This document shows positions 12,819 to 12,841 of a stretch of DNA of 12,841 nt, piece after piece; the stretch's first letter is position 1, and every line of letters begins with the position of its first letter. Source of the stretch: an uncultured Ruminococcus sp. (GTDB taxonomy: Bacteria; Bacillota; Clostridia; Oscillospirales; Ruminococcaceae); contig CAMOEP010000033.1 of NCBI GenBank assembly GCA_946612185.1, positions 1 through 12,841 on the forward strand, in the 5' to 3' direction. Both the position numbers and the translations under genes were made by a program. The notes beneath the pieces were generated by a model. That model saw nothing but the letters and a program-made list of their open reading frames with translations. It made no database searches and was not told where the DNA came from.

Positions 12819-12841
12819 ATGCCTTCTATCGACATCTCTAT
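12819..12841 (+). CDS. Start of a further ORF in the array (partial at right edge)
   Basis: ATG 12819 follows TGAAAGGAAGTGAGCCGT, again the leader-end motif with a ribosome binding site ten bases away, and ACTTAAATCA precedes it. Seven codons (MPSIDIS) are visible before the window ends, so it could be another micro-ORF or the first gene of a longer operon. Confidence 0.4.

Noticed and set aside
1..12841. Insertion sequences, tRNA or rRNA genes
   Set aside because: No transposase, terminal inverted repeats with target duplications, or cloverleaf-like sequence was found by reading.

Overview
The window looks like a chromosomal segment of a fibrolytic Ruminococcus or a close relative in the Clostridia. 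The evidence is a secreted enzyme at the left edge with a CBM22-like module, a type I dockerin, a Thr-rich linker and a CE1-type esterase domain, which is a cellulosome-style architecture. Strong AAGGAGG-like ribosome binding sites and TTGACA/TATAAT-type promoters also fit. The taxonomic call is inference.

Layout. (1) 1-1364, minus: the esterase gene, running off the left edge. (2) 1365-1690: a divergent intergenic region with a 5'-UTR hairpin for the esterase and a near-consensus promoter for the plus-strand operon. (3) 1691-8793, plus: five tightly packed genes encoding a complete type III CRISPR effector of the III-D class. In order they are an HD-less Cas10 with a GGDE cyclase motif, a Cas7-Csx10(Cas5)-Cas11 triple fusion, a double Cas7 protein, Csx19, and a long Cas7-with-insertion protein with an RGG/Asn-rich tail. 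This architecture matches the III-D variant known from cyanobacteria as III-Dv (III-D2-like). (4) 8793-8842: one shared hairpin terminator between the convergent operons, partly built from both stop codons. (5) 8842-12125, minus: a signalling operon transcribed from 12125 downward. It encodes a CARF-HEPN Csx1-like ribonuclease, a small stand-alone CARF protein, and a protein resembling a sigma-70-type factor. (6) 12126-12841: no long gene. It holds the promoter and leader of the Csx1-like operon and, divergently on the plus strand, an array of micro-ORFs preceded by near-identical leader elements. The array continues off the right edge.

Likely joint function. The Cas7/Cas5/Cas11/Csx19 proteins should form a crRNA-guided RNA-binding and RNA-cleaving complex. 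Cas10 should make cyclic oligoadenylate on target binding. The CARF-HEPN protein would respond as a cOA-activated RNase. The CARF plus sigma-like pair suggests a second, transcriptional output.

The least expected observation is that the 19-nt motif CTCTTACCCTTTGAAAGGA, with more distant blocks around it, occurs in the 5' UTR of the Csx1-like gene and again upstream of the micro-ORFs on the other strand. The micro-ORFs are two identical 10-aa ORFs, a 29-aa hydrophobic peptide, and two more distantly related units. Peptide array and CRISPR signalling operon may therefore share post-transcriptional or transcriptional control. No CRISPR array, cas1, cas2 or cas6 is in the window, so crRNAs must come from outside it.
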